Shown piece by piece: positions 44,175-55,015 of a stretch of DNA of 64,000 bases. Source of the stretch: Cryptomeria japonica. Lineage: Eukaryota > Streptophyta > Pinopsida > Cupressales > Cupressaceae. The stretch is taken from contig NC_081410.1 in NCBI RefSeq assembly GCF_030272615.1, positions 122,016,640-122,080,639 of the forward strand. Reading direction: 5' to 3'. The notes under the pieces were generated by a model, which searched no databases, had not been told where the DNA came from, and saw nothing but the letters and a program-made list of their open reading frames with translations. Positions within the stretch are counted from its first letter, which is position 1. Each line of letters begins with the position of its first letter. The translations under genes were made by a program, and so were the position numbers.

Positions 44175-47100
44175 TTCTTTAAGAAAAACTAGTTTCAGGA
44201 AGTCCTCTAGCATCTGAATGTCTATAATTTTGTCCTCTAGTTTGAGCCTAAAGTTTTGCTGAATAAGCACTTGGGTTGTTGAAAACATAACATTCCACTG
44301 ACCAATTGCAAATCATTGATAAAAAATTGCTCCTCCATATGATGAGTCCTTCATCTCTACCATGGTTGCATGAAGATACTATTTTCCACCTGAGTTGTAA
44401 TTCACTGCAAAGACATGCTATAAATAGGGAAGACTTAACACTACCCATCAGCTCTTGAACTAAATAAACACCACGTGAGAGAGAAAAGGAAAGAGAAAAC
44501 TTTTCACCACCAAAACAGACCGTCATTCAAATCTCTTTGTTGCTAGGTGATCTTACAAAGCAATTTTAATATACAAGTGAGCTACTTATTTCCCCTCGTG
44601 ATTTAGGCTTTTAGCACATGCCTAATAATTACTGTCTTTGTTGACAACAGAATCATAAAAGCAACAAGCTAGGATAATCCTCTTTTTAATTAAATCACCT
44701 CTTCCTAGGTCTAAGTAATGTTGCTAGGGTAATCCAATTTCAAAATACCTCGGAGACTAAGCCACAAGGAAATCTTCAACTAATTGAAGAGGCTACATAG
44801 ATGGATGGTCCTTTTGAGTAGAGAAAGCTTCATAACTGAGCTCCTCGTGAAAAATGCTCCCTAGTGTCTACTCATATGGCATCATTTTGACAAAGTGGGA
44901 CTTTGGTCAGTTCATTTGATTGTGGCACAAATACAAGACACGATGATTGACACTTATGACAATAATTGTATCAAAGTTAATTTTCCATTTCACTTTATAT
45001 TTAAAAGTGGCTTTAGAAATAGTAAAGTGTTCACTTAATATAAAATTTTAAAAAACATTAAGTATATGGGAAGAAGTTGGGAATAAAAGATTTGTTTGCA
45101 AAGCCAAATGAAATATGACATGAAAAGAAGAGATACATCGTCTCACAACTGGGATATCAAGATAATATATATGTGAGTAAATTGCAAACAAATTTGATTA
45201 ATCCTTTTGAAAATTTGTATTTTTTGAGAATTGGAAGAACTTAAGAAGAAATTATGGATTACTTGATCAATCTGTACCTATGATCATCACAATTAGAAGA
45301 GACTTCCTTTGTAATTCAGTAGAGGCAGCTCATAAGTTTATAGATATTTTCTTCCATCTATACATGACTTTTGTGAGACACATTGAATGAAACATGGAAA
45401 ATGGCATTTTCATGCTATGGCTGACTAAGGAATTTAAAGAGTAATGTTTTGGTGATTTTGAAGTGAGGTTGAAGTGAGGTTGAAGGGAGTTACCACCTTA
45501 TCATGAGGCTTTGCCATGCTAGTAACTAGTAATTGTGTTGTGTTTGCATTTGTATGTTTATAGCTTAATGGTTTAATAAATTCAAGACTTACATATTTCA
45601 ACAATAATTATATGAAGTTATGAACAAATGACTTTGTGATTATAGACCGCCTTGTTTATTGATGCATCTCATCAATCATAGAGACTAGCCATGGATGATT
45701 GAGGAATCACCATTTTGATGGTGGAAAAGTGTCTGTGTGCATATCAATGTTTGAATTGGTCATTTTACTCATACATCTTAGTTATGATAATGTTATTTAT
45801 AGGTTGGCTGTCATAAGTAGGATATTTGAATTGCACATGTTAATTACATTTTGCTAGAAATGGGTTAGGATATGACAAAATTGTTTGAGATACAAATTAG
45901 TAACCTAGCCCATAACTAGATAATGTAAATTGGAGTCCAATTTAAGGCCAAATAGTGCCTAATTGTATGGGTTGAGTTCCCTATTCCTAGTCGATGTATT
46001 AGTTATGGCCTAATTGTCAATTTTGAGATAGTGCTTGGGTTGTTTGACAACAATTTCTTGAATTCATGTGTGTATATAATTTATGGATGTTGTTTCATAC
46101 AAAGTATCATAGTGATACTCTACAGTTTAACTTATATTTATGTTATACTTGTTGGTAATGCAATATTACTGACAGAATAGACTGGTTAGTTTTGTAGCAA
46201 TTTTATTTTTTCAGTTTTCCTCAATTTTATTAAATCCACACAAGTCATAAGTATGCTGTCTTAAAACAGCTATAGATATTCATGAATAGTCAATTGCACA
46301 TTGCAAATTCATTCCTACCGATTTCCAAATCATCAAACACTTGTTTCACTAGAAAACCTCCTTCCTAGTTTTCTTTCTTTTCCTTAAAGTTTCTATTACA
46401 TATTTTCATGCACAAGAAACTAGAGTTTCCATCTTCTATTTTTCCATCCATCCTTAAACAATACCAAACTATCCAAATCTTTCTCAAATTAATTAGAAGA
46501 TCTAATTTAATAGATCTATAATTTTGCATATATATTTTGTCTGTTTTGCACAAGCAATCAATCTCCAACAAGATTAACATTTCTTTCAAGAATCCTTCAT
46601 TCATTGTTAATCCAAAATAAATCTTTGCTGAATCTTTTAAATTCAAGATTCTTACCTTGATTCCTTAGCAAATTGACGACAAATTAAAGAAAACCCAAAA
46701 CAATTTCAATCACAATCCTTTAAACTTCAGTGTAAAAGTACTTCACAATTCCTCTTTCTTCAAACCTGATTTTTGTTTTTTTTCCCTAGAATTCAATACA
46801 TTTCTAAAGAAATTCTTGTCCTTATAAATACAATCCTATTTTTATTTTCATTCTATTTGTAGGACTACAATTCACTCAATAATATTTAGTTATTAATTTT
46901 AGAGAAACTATTAATTAAATATACTTTTCTGTTTCATGGATTTTCAAAAAAAAAAAAAACTTATAAACTAATAGCTTTTCTAATTTATTTATCATTGAAC
47001 TCGTGCATAACTCAAACAAAGAAAGCCTAATATCTTTAATGCTCCAAAAGAAAAATGATATAATTATTTTTTTAATTTCCATTTATGACCTTGCACACTA

Positions 47101-47213
47101 AAAAATCAATTGAGTTGTGAATCAATTCAAATTTAATCTCCTATTAATATTGGAAATTTATTATTTGGTAATTTTTTAATTTTTTTAAAAAAGTGTTTGG
47201 TAAACTTTTTAAC
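44175..47213. other. AT-rich spacer, nothing recognised
   Basis: About 3 kb without a recognisable gene. Short repeats include GAAGTGAGGTT in tandem near 45460-45480 and an A-run at 46948-46960. Minus-strand ORFs at 44248-44526 and 46365-46646 have no supported domain. Confidence 0.4.
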
Positions 47214-47440
47214 GTGATTGGTGACGCTGGCATGACACGTCCTCTGGTACCACGTGAGACACTTTTGACCTAGAGCTATGAATTGGTGAGGTTACAAACA
47301 GGGGACCTCATCCCCGAGTAACAATGTAGAGGCTCGAACCCATGAGCATATTGGATCGACGAAGGCACAAGCTTGTGATCACAATGGCCTAGTGGGGGTT
47401 TGAACCTTTGTGGCCACAACAACATCACCACCACTTAAAC
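47214..47440 (-). repeat. Candidate tRNA-derived SINE
   Basis: On the minus strand, TTTAAGTGGTGG (47439-47428) resembles a pol III A box. GGTTCAAACCC (47406-47396) resembles a B box about 22 bases further on. A second GGTTCGAGCC lies at 47341-47331. The segment is more GC-rich than its AT-rich flanks. No target duplication or 3' tail was confirmed. Confidence 0.35.
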
Positions 47441-49097
47441 AACACACTATGGAAGGAACCCCTAATTGTCTGATAATTAAAAATAATTATTTTTAAGAAA
47501 TTAATTAATTAATTCACACCATTAATTATTTTTATCAATTAATTATGTCCCTTAATTCAATTCTTAGTGCACCATTAACTTATTTATTTTTTAATTATTT
47601 AATTAATTAGTAATTCTTTTATTTGTATGAGTCACACAACATAATCTTGCCACAACATACTACCATAGCATTGTTAATCAATAACGATAATATATTATTG
47701 ACATCAAATAATTAAACATGCCAACAATTAATTTTATATTGGAAACAAGCACCGTAGAAGTAAAAAATTGTAATCTTGCATATCACATAATCTATCTATC
47801 AGCATTTTAATTAAATATCTTGTATATTCATTGAAATATTCTACACAAATGAGTTGGGAATGACGGATGTTACCAAAAATACTTAATGTAGTATTTTTTA
47901 ATTCTTATGCAATTCCCAAATCAAAAGGGGAATGGGCCACGTAGAATGGTATTAGCTTGTTTAAAATTTTAAATCAATGCCTAAAATAATGATCTGAATT
48001 ATTTTGTCTATTGGGGGACAATATCAGACTAAGATTTGGTGGTAACGTAAACACATAATAATCCATGTTAAAGATTCATTTTATTCAATATATGAAAAAT
48101 CCATACAACTTGGGCAAACCCATAAGAGAGATGTGATGCAAAGCATCCAAGGAACTCAATCAATAGGGGAGATCTTTCTCCCAACTCACCTACACGATAA
48201 GGTGGTAACTCCCTAAAACCTCACAAGACCCCTCACAAGGTTATTAGTACTCACAAGGTACAATACATCAAAACCACACTCATGCTTCTTAACATCTCTT
48301 CAACCATTGATATATCTTGGACTAGGTTTGTACAACTTGCCGAAGTCCACATTAAGGACTTCCAACAACCAAATCACACCTAAACCCACTAAATTCCATT
48401 CACACAAGAACCATTCCCAATAGGTCTACCAATTGTGCATTGTCTCAACTCTCAAGCCAAGTAACTACTCACCCTTTCAAAGGACTTCATAACACCCTTG
48501 AGGACTCCCCTCTACTTAGTCCAAACACCAACCTACCCCTCCCATCCACCCTAGAGGTCTTAACAAAGTTTATTGCAGAGTGACTGTTTTTAGGACAGTC
48601 ACACAAACGTGGGGATAGACAAACTATGTGGATTCTCCTCACTTCATGGGGCCTTGTTGTGACCATTTCACACATCGCCCCATCGCAAATGGGGACCCCT
48701 CTTTTTGCTCGTTTTTCGTTCGTTTTCGCTTTCGTTTTTAGGATTTTGTTAGTCGGTTAGTTGTCTGGATTTAGGGTCAAGCCTTAGGGTTTTTATTTTT
48801 GTCTTTTCAGGCCAAAATCCAGTCATTTTTGAGAGCTTTTGAGCTTCCTTTTCTAGGATGCAAATTTTGAATGCAATGAATTCGCCAGAATGGTTTAATG
48901 TTCAATTGGAATGTTGATGCAGAGCTTAAATTTGTCTAAGTGTTGAGGAAAAAGTGTGAATTTTTGTCCAATTGAATATTTTGACTAAATTTTGACTTTT
49001 TTGATCTTTGATCCTGGGCATTGGAAATGGTTTGTTTTTCCCTTGTGAAGTGTTAAAATGTGAAAAATCATGTTATTTTGCCCTGTAGGAGCAAAAT

Positions 49098-50862
49098 CGC
49101 TCCTGTCCCTCAGTGAAGGACGGGAGCTCATTTTCAAATATCTCACTATTCCTGCAGAGTCAAGACGGATTTCAAATTGGAAGTGATGGAGAACGGCGAG
49201 ATCTTTCCATTGAATATAAATTGAAGATTTTCATGAGCACCAAAACGCCTCCAGGGGGAAAATCGCTCCTGTCCCTCAGTGAAGGACCGGAGCTACAAAT
49301 CAGATTTTGCCTTGTCCTTGCGAGATTTCGTTGACTTGATGATTTGAAGAGGTCCAAAGGAAGATACTTTACCAAATGAATATAATTTGAGATGCAAAAA
49401 TGGAGGAGAATGGTCCAGAATGCAAAGTTCGCTCCTGTCCCTCAGGAAGGGACCAGGGCGAAGTACCTTATAGCTCCCGTCCCTCTCCCAGGGACCAGAG
49501 CGATATCCTTCATTAGGCAAGATCCAGGCAAAAATCAAGGCAAGTTTACGTTCAAAGGCAAGGAAAAGCATGAGATGAACTCATTGAATACAAATTGAAG
49601 ATTTTTAAACGTCCACATGGGTCCCAAAAGATCCAGTTCGCTCCTGTCCCTCAGGAAGGGACCAGAGCGATTTTTGTTATAATTGATTTTCTTGCCAACT
49701 TACAAACGATGTCAAGGCATGGATGAATGGAGTAGACCATGATGAATCCATTGAATATAAATTTGGAACCTGACAAAATGGAATGAAGGCCACAAGAGAT
49801 GGATCGCTCCTGTCCCTCTCCAAGGGACCAGGGCGATACAATGGTTATATTGTCTTTTACTTAAGTTTGAAACCGATCCAAGTCAGGACAAGGAGGCAAA
49901 GGACATTTCAAGGCATTTTCATCGAGCACAAACACTTAAAGGTCATCACAATGAGGAAATTCGCACCCTAAGACCTAGTTCGCTCTTGTCCCTCAGGAAG
50001 GGACCAGAGCGATGTTGGATATATTGGCCACTTCATGCAAGATTTACGTAAGGTCAAAGTTTTGCGAGATTGTAGAAGGTCCATGGTATGATAGGAAGGT
50101 GATACACGAAGATTTCAAACGTAAAATAATCACCAAAATGAACATAGGGACCATATCGCTCCTGTCCCTCTCCAAGGGACCAGGGCGATTTGCCTTGGAC
50201 TCTCCATTTTGTTTCAAATGCGTGCTAAGTCAAGACTTCACAAGATCATACAAGGTTCAAGACATCATTTGAAGATCACATGCAAGTGTTTTGAACGTCC
50301 AAACATCGTCAAACATGCTAAAAGCTCACATCGCTCCTGTCCTTTGGACAAGGACCAAGGCGATCCCATCAAAAACACTCATATTCCTTCAAAGTCGAGG
50401 CAAAGCAAGGATGGGCATGGTAAAGGACGGCGTTTGGAAGGCATCACAACAAAGATTGAAGTTTAAAGTTACTAAGATTATGGAGAAAGACATGGATCGC
50501 TCCTGTCCCTCTCCAAGGGACAAGGGCGATGATCCCTCTAAATGTCCAAACACCACATGCAAACAAATGGAACAAGCGTAGAAGAAATGAGCAAAGATGG
50601 TATTCGCTTCACAAATGAAAGATCGAAGATCAAAGATGCATATTGAACGTGAGAACATGGAGATCGCTCCTGTCCTTTAGACAAGGACCAGGGCGATGAA
50701 CACCCAAAGGCACTTATGCGCACATGCAAGGCAATCAAATTCGAAGGATCCATCAAAATGATCGATATTGAACGTGGGAAGGAAGGAGATGAACGTTAAA
50801 ATTGCAAGAATTATGACAAAATCTTGGATCGCTCCTGTCCCTCTCCAAGGGACCAGGGCGAT
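49098..50862 (+). repeat. Twelve-unit palindrome array with about 166/176-bp period (array A)
   Basis: Each unit is a stretch of about 32 bp made of CGCTCCTGTCCCT, a 5-7 base loop (CAGGA or CTCCA) and AGGGACCAGGGCG, or close variants. Units start at 49098, 49264, 49430, 49472, 49639, 49805, 49981, 50157, 50332, 50498, 50665 and 50830. Intervals are 166, 166, 42, 167, 166, 176, 176, 175, 166, 167 and 165. The arms pair at 10-11 of 13 positions. The 130-140 bp between units are diverged but still share words such as CATTGAATATAAATTG and TTGAACGT. The array ends about 330 bases before a TATA box. Confidence 0.92.
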
Positions 50863-51189
50863 GAGGTACGTCCCTTTCATTTTCATAATTTTGGCGCCAA
50901 ATAAACATTTCAAATTTTCCTTAAATGCTAAGTTCGATAAAATTGAAAATCCATTTAAACTAGCATTTAATATGGCGTTGATCATTTATTAATTATTTTT
51001 GCCTTTATTTAAAAATCGAAATTTGCAAATTAAAAAACGCAAGGCATTTAATAATTAATTAATTAATTAATAAAAAAAATCGCATGGAGCGCTCATTTAA
51101 GTAAGTCGGCCTTGTTATTTTATTGAAAATCATTTAAAAATGGTTTTATTTTCCAAGTCGGCCTTGAGGGTAAGTTGCAATGCAAGCGC

Positions 51190-51197
51190 TATATATG
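51190..51197 (+). promoter_or_regulatory. TATA box upstream of copy A
   Basis: TATATATG in GCGCTATATATGGAGG. About 590 bases lie between it and the ATG at 51785. That leader has many short direct repeats of the type GAAGATCA, and GTTGTGTAG immediately before GTATGGCG could be a splice acceptor. Confidence 0.5.
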
Positions 51198-51784
51198 GAG
51201 GGTGAAAATAATCATTTTCACATAATCATTTTTAGCCTTCTACATGCGATCTTGAGGAGAAAGAAGGAAGTGCGAGGTGTGTTTGAAGGAGTGCGAATTC
51301 CATCCAAGGTGGCGCTAATATCATCTAGGGTGGTGCGAACTTGAAGACTTCATTGGAGCGAATTTGCCAAGGATTGAAGACTACGTCAAAGGCGAACTTG
51401 AGGATCCATTTGAGCAATTTGTCAAGGATGCAATTGAAGATCACGTTTAATCCAAAGGTGGCGAAGTTGATCTTTTGAGGAGATAATATTGAAGATCATT
51501 TATACCTCAATTTTGCCTAGGCGATCTTTTCCTTTTTGCATTCTAGAGTTAGCTCTCTATTGAGGTATGGCGATTTGATTTTATTGCTTTATTTTATTGA
51601 TCGTCATATTTTAAGTTTTGAATTTTGAATCTCTTAGCTCAATCATCGTTGTTTTTTTTTTTAGGAAATGATAACTCTAGAGACTTACTCTAGAGACTTA
51701 TCATGATGTTTCCTAAAAACTTCTCTCTCTAATCTATGTTATTTATTGCAAAATCTAGTTCTCATAATGAAATGTTGTGTAGGT

Positions 51785-54289
51785 ATGGCGACCCCGAAGG
51801 CGGGAGCATCCACCAGTCGCTCAGCTCTCATGAAAGAAGATCAGAAGACCGAAGAAGTGGAGACCAAGATCGTGTCGAAGTGGAGCAACATTGGAGATAC
51901 AAACTTGGGGAACTTTAGCACGAAGAAGTTTCGAGAGGTCCCTTACATTGGCAAGCCATCACCTGTCGCCCGGAGAATAATAGAGAGTGGCATCATCAAG
52001 GCGGCCGGTTTTTCTCCAGCTATTCAGTGCCACGAGTTGATGATCGAGTGTGCCCGTCACTACAATCCACAGTCCAGGACAATTGTGTCCAATGAGGGAA
52101 ACACTTTGGCGTACCTTTCAGAGGAAGCTATAAGTGAAGCTTTCCATCTTCCAGAGCACAGGGACATGATATATAAGAGCATTGAAGGAGCCAGATCAGT
52201 GTACGATGATGATCCAGATGCTTGCCTAAGCATAATCAACAAGAATTGGCTACTCAAGAGTCGTCCCCGTCTAAGCAAGGTACCGAACACACCGCACCGG
52301 ATTGATTTCCAGGAGGAATACAGAGATTTGATTACTATGCTCAACCGAGTTACAGGAGCACCTCATGCCTTCTATTTTGAGAAGTGGATGTTTTACTTCA
52401 TCCAGGTGATTGTTCAAGGAAAGGGTACGATACATTGGGCTAGGATAATTAGCCATTGCTTAGACGTACAGTTGAGGAGACTCAGGGCTACTAAGTCCTT
52501 CCACATGAGTTCATACGTCATCTATGCTTTGATCAGGAATGTTGAGTACGCAGGACTATCTCACAGAGGAGTGATTGGAAGAGGACTCGACGAGGTCAGA
52601 GCTTGTGAATCCTATGCCTACTTACATCATCCGCCAGGGAAAAACTACAAGTTAGTTAATGATACTTTCACGATGAACATCACAAGGACGTTGCAAGGTG
52701 GGATTCACAACCGATTATCTCAGGATGCCCAGGAATTCATCAAAAGGTACGGTGCTTGGTTCATTCAGTTTCCCAAATTCACTTACATTAGAGTGCATGG
52801 ATGTCCTTTACCTCCGTACATGTTGCCAAGGTATCCGACAGACAGAATTGTGTTACTTGAGGTAACAAGGCAGTTGGCAGCATATGTGAAGGCATTCAGA
52901 CACAGACATCAGAATGGAGTTCAGGTACCTATTATTTTGGGTAATTCAGTTGAGGTATGTCCTAATGTCTTAGCCATGGATGACGCAGAGAAGGAGTTAG
53001 CCTTGTATTCTTTTTCATCTTTTGCTTGGAGAAATAGCTTTGATCCACATGGACATTTGGAGGAGACGGTCGGTAGAAGATTTAGACATGAGCATCAGAT
53101 TGAGGATTTTATGATGAACCTCCTAGATGATCTTGAAGTGAAACGAAAGATACATTCTAGATTGCCTTTGGATTTCATCAGGAAATGCAGGATTTACAGA
53201 GTGGCCGACCAAGCTCAGGACAATGGCAGACATATCCAGTCTTCCTATGATAGAGAAAGCAAAACAATAAGGTTGGATTGGAATGAGCCCGAGGTCGTGG
53301 ATTTAGATGCTTTGATGGCACCAGTCTTGTCTTGTACTCGCAGATGGGTAGACGTTCAGCATCAGAAGTTGAGAGAACAAGGCGTAGCTATGTCTTTTAC
53401 TTTGGAAGAGAAACCAGCCGAAGGTGGAGCAAGTGTGAGTGAAGGCAATCCCAATCCTAGGAATTCAGGTGAAGGTAGCCTTCGATGTGCCAGTGAGGGC
53501 AATCTCCATCCGAGAGGTTCGAAGAGAAAGGAAAGATCAGAAAAGAAAGAGTCTTCCAAGAAAAAGCAAGGTGCCAACAAAGATCAAACACCAGGTACTT
53601 CTTCTAGATCAGAGAATAGAACAATTCAAGTAGAAGAATCCATGGAGTCTATGGTACAGAATGACAGACAGGAGGAAGGACAGGCACAGCATGTTTCGTC
53701 AGATGGATCTCTCCAAGACTATGAGTTGGATGAAGACAAAGAAGACAATGAAATGACATCTCCTCCCAGACAAGAAGAAATAGTGCATAAAGAGATTCAA
53801 GTTCAAGAGACAAGATCGAATATCCCAGATTGGTTGAAGGAAAGATTGACTAAGGTGATCGTAGTAGAAGACGAGGACAATGCAATTGATTTAGAGAGCC
53901 TTGTTGGACGCTCACATGAAGTAACAGAAAAGAAGAAGGCTACCAAGATGTCCAAGATGATTCGAGATGAGACTAGATCCAGAAAACTGCAGATAGCTAC
54001 ACCGGCAGCAGACAAATATGAGGGTGAAATCCTAGCAGAGGAATATGATATACAGACTTTTGAGTTAGGACCATCCACCGCAGAGCAGACTTTAGATGAT
54101 GCCACCGACACATTTGAAGCATTGAAGGACAAGCTTAGAGAAGAAGTGGAAAAGAATAGAAAGCTTGAGAGAGAGGTCGGTGCATGGAGGACATATTTCA
54201 GTCACATCAATGAACCTTTGGGACGTCAGGATCCAGTTAGATCACCAGTGCAGGCATTGCCCCTTCAATCGATCAATGAAGCAGAATGA
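51785..54289 (+). CDS. Long non-pol retroelement ORF, copy A (intact)
   Basis: 834 residues, uninterrupted, from ATG 51785 (MATPKAGASTSR); the frame is open a little further upstream, with another ATG at 51767. Residues about 45-400 form a globular part with LSEEAISEAFHLPEH, RDLITMLNRVTGAP, KWMFYFIQVIV, KRYGAWFIQFPKF and RIVLLEVTRQLAAYV, all aligning with copy B (6499-9899). From about 540 it is Glu/Ser/Lys-rich, with a basic cluster KRKERSEKKESSKKK near 580 that could act as a nuclear signal. The end is a short coiled coil. There is no zinc knuckle, protease, RT, integrase or transposase signature. The layout resembles proteins that databases call putative plant transposon proteins; that link is a guess. 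Function unknown. Confidence 0.8.
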   Translation: MATPKAGASTSRSALMKEDQKTEEVETKIVSKWSNIGDTNLGNFSTKKFREVPYIGKPSPVARRIIESGIIKAAGFSPAIQCHELMIECARHYNPQSRTIVSNEGNTLAYLSEEAISEAFHLPEHRDMIYKSIEGARSVYDDDPDACLSIINKNWLLKSRPRLSKVPNTPHRIDFQEEYRDLITMLNRVTGAPHAFYFEKWMFYFIQVIVQGKGTIHWARIISHCLDVQLRRLRATKSFHMSSYVIYALIRNVEYAGLSHRGVIGRGLDEVRACESYAYLHHPPGKNYKLVNDTFTMNITRTLQGGIHNRLSQDAQEFIKRYGAWFIQFPKFTYIRVHGCPLPPYMLPRYPTDRIVLLEVTRQLAAYVKAFRHRHQNGVQVPIILGNSVEVCPNVLAMDDAEKELALYSFSSFAWRNSFDPHGHLEETVGRRFRHEHQIEDFMMNLLDDLEVKRKIHSRLPLDFIRKCRIYRVADQAQDNGRHIQSSYDRESKTIRLDWNEPEVVDLDALMAPVLSCTRRWVDVQHQKLREQGVAMSFTLEEKPAEGGASVSEGNPNPRNSGEGSLRCASEGNLHPRGSKRKERSEKKESSKKKQGANKDQTPGTSSRSENRTIQVEESMESMVQNDRQEEGQAQHVSSDGSLQDYELDEDKEDNEMTSPPRQEEIVHKEIQVQETRSNIPDWLKERLTKVIVVEDEDNAIDLESLVGRSHEVTEKKKATKMSKMIRDETRSRKLQIATPAADKYEGEILAEEYDIQTFELGPSTAEQTLDDATDTFEALKDKLREEVEKNRKLEREVGAWRTYFSHINEPLGRQDPVRSPVQALPLQSINEAE

Positions 54290-54322
54290 TTCAGGAACCT
54301 GGTCCAGCGTACATGTAGTTGG

Positions 54323-55015
54323 ATGGATAGATCTCATACAGTGGCCATAGAGTTTGTTACAAGGATGACGAAGATTATTCATCAGGCTATCCAAGTTCTT
54401 GAGATAATCCACAGATTGATGGTATCAGTAGCTGCATTTGCCCATACCAAGGACGTTATCATCCCTGTCTTGAAAGTAATAAGACATACATCCAGAAGAA
54501 TTTTAGCACAGGAGAGGATCTTGGAAGGTGATTCTCACAGTTTATTTCAGTGGTCAACCTTACTCCATATAAAGAGTGTTCTCTTCGAGGACATCAGTGC
54601 TAGATGTGGTCAAGTTGAGGAGGTGATCAATCCGATCCAGGACAGAGTATTTGAGGTACTTCGTACCATTCTTGGCAGAAGGATCGAGGTCGAGACAGAT
54701 GTGGATATGCAAGAATTTGAGGATAGAATCAAGATCATCTTTCGCAAGGACGCAGATGTTACAGATGAACAGTATGATCAGATGTACGCCACCATGCTCC
54801 TGATTGATAGAACGAAGGAACTTGAACCTACTTGGGACGCAGCTCTTCTAGATGCATTCGATCAGATCATCCACTTAGAAGAAAGTATCAAGAATCTTCC
54901 CAAGATTCCAATCACAGAAATCGAAGGAATCGTGACAAAATTCATTGCATATGCTAAGAAAGAGAATTGGAAAGGGAATAAGATTCTAGATGAAAGGTTG
55001 TTACAGATGACATGA
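54323..55015 (+). CDS. C-terminal part of copy A after an in-frame TGA
   Basis: This 230-codon block is in the same frame as the ORF ending at 54289, with only ten sense codons between the TGA (54287-54289) and the ATG at 54323. If the TGA were sense, the protein would be 1,076 residues, close to the length inferred for copy B. Copy B also has a single TGA (near 9440) between two same-frame blocks in its C-terminal region. The sequence is helical, rich in Ile/Leu/Glu (HQAIQVLEIIHRLM, DAFDQIIHLEESIKNL). Whether it is translated alone, by readthrough, or is a pseudogene tail cannot be decided here. Confidence 0.6.
   Translation: MDRSHTVAIEFVTRMTKIIHQAIQVLEIIHRLMVSVAAFAHTKDVIIPVLKVIRHTSRRILAQERILEGDSHSLFQWSTLLHIKSVLFEDISARCGQVEEVINPIQDRVFEVLRTILGRRIEVETDVDMQEFEDRIKIIFRKDADVTDEQYDQMYATMLLIDRTKELEPTWDAALLDAFDQIIHLEESIKNLPKIPITEIEGIVTKFIAYAKKENWKGNKILDERLLQMT

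Noticed and set aside
44248..44526. Minus-strand ORF with FSLSRGV, like a LINE RT motif
   Set aside because: The expected residues after the motif (QGCPL) and all other RT motifs are missing, and no LINE order is visible around it.
49098..50862. CRISPR-like array of regularly spaced palindromic repeats
   Set aside because: The window is eukaryotic plant DNA. Intervals of about 170 bp with diverged, still related spacers do not fit CRISPR, and no cas genes are present. It is a tandem repeat whose palindrome part is conserved.
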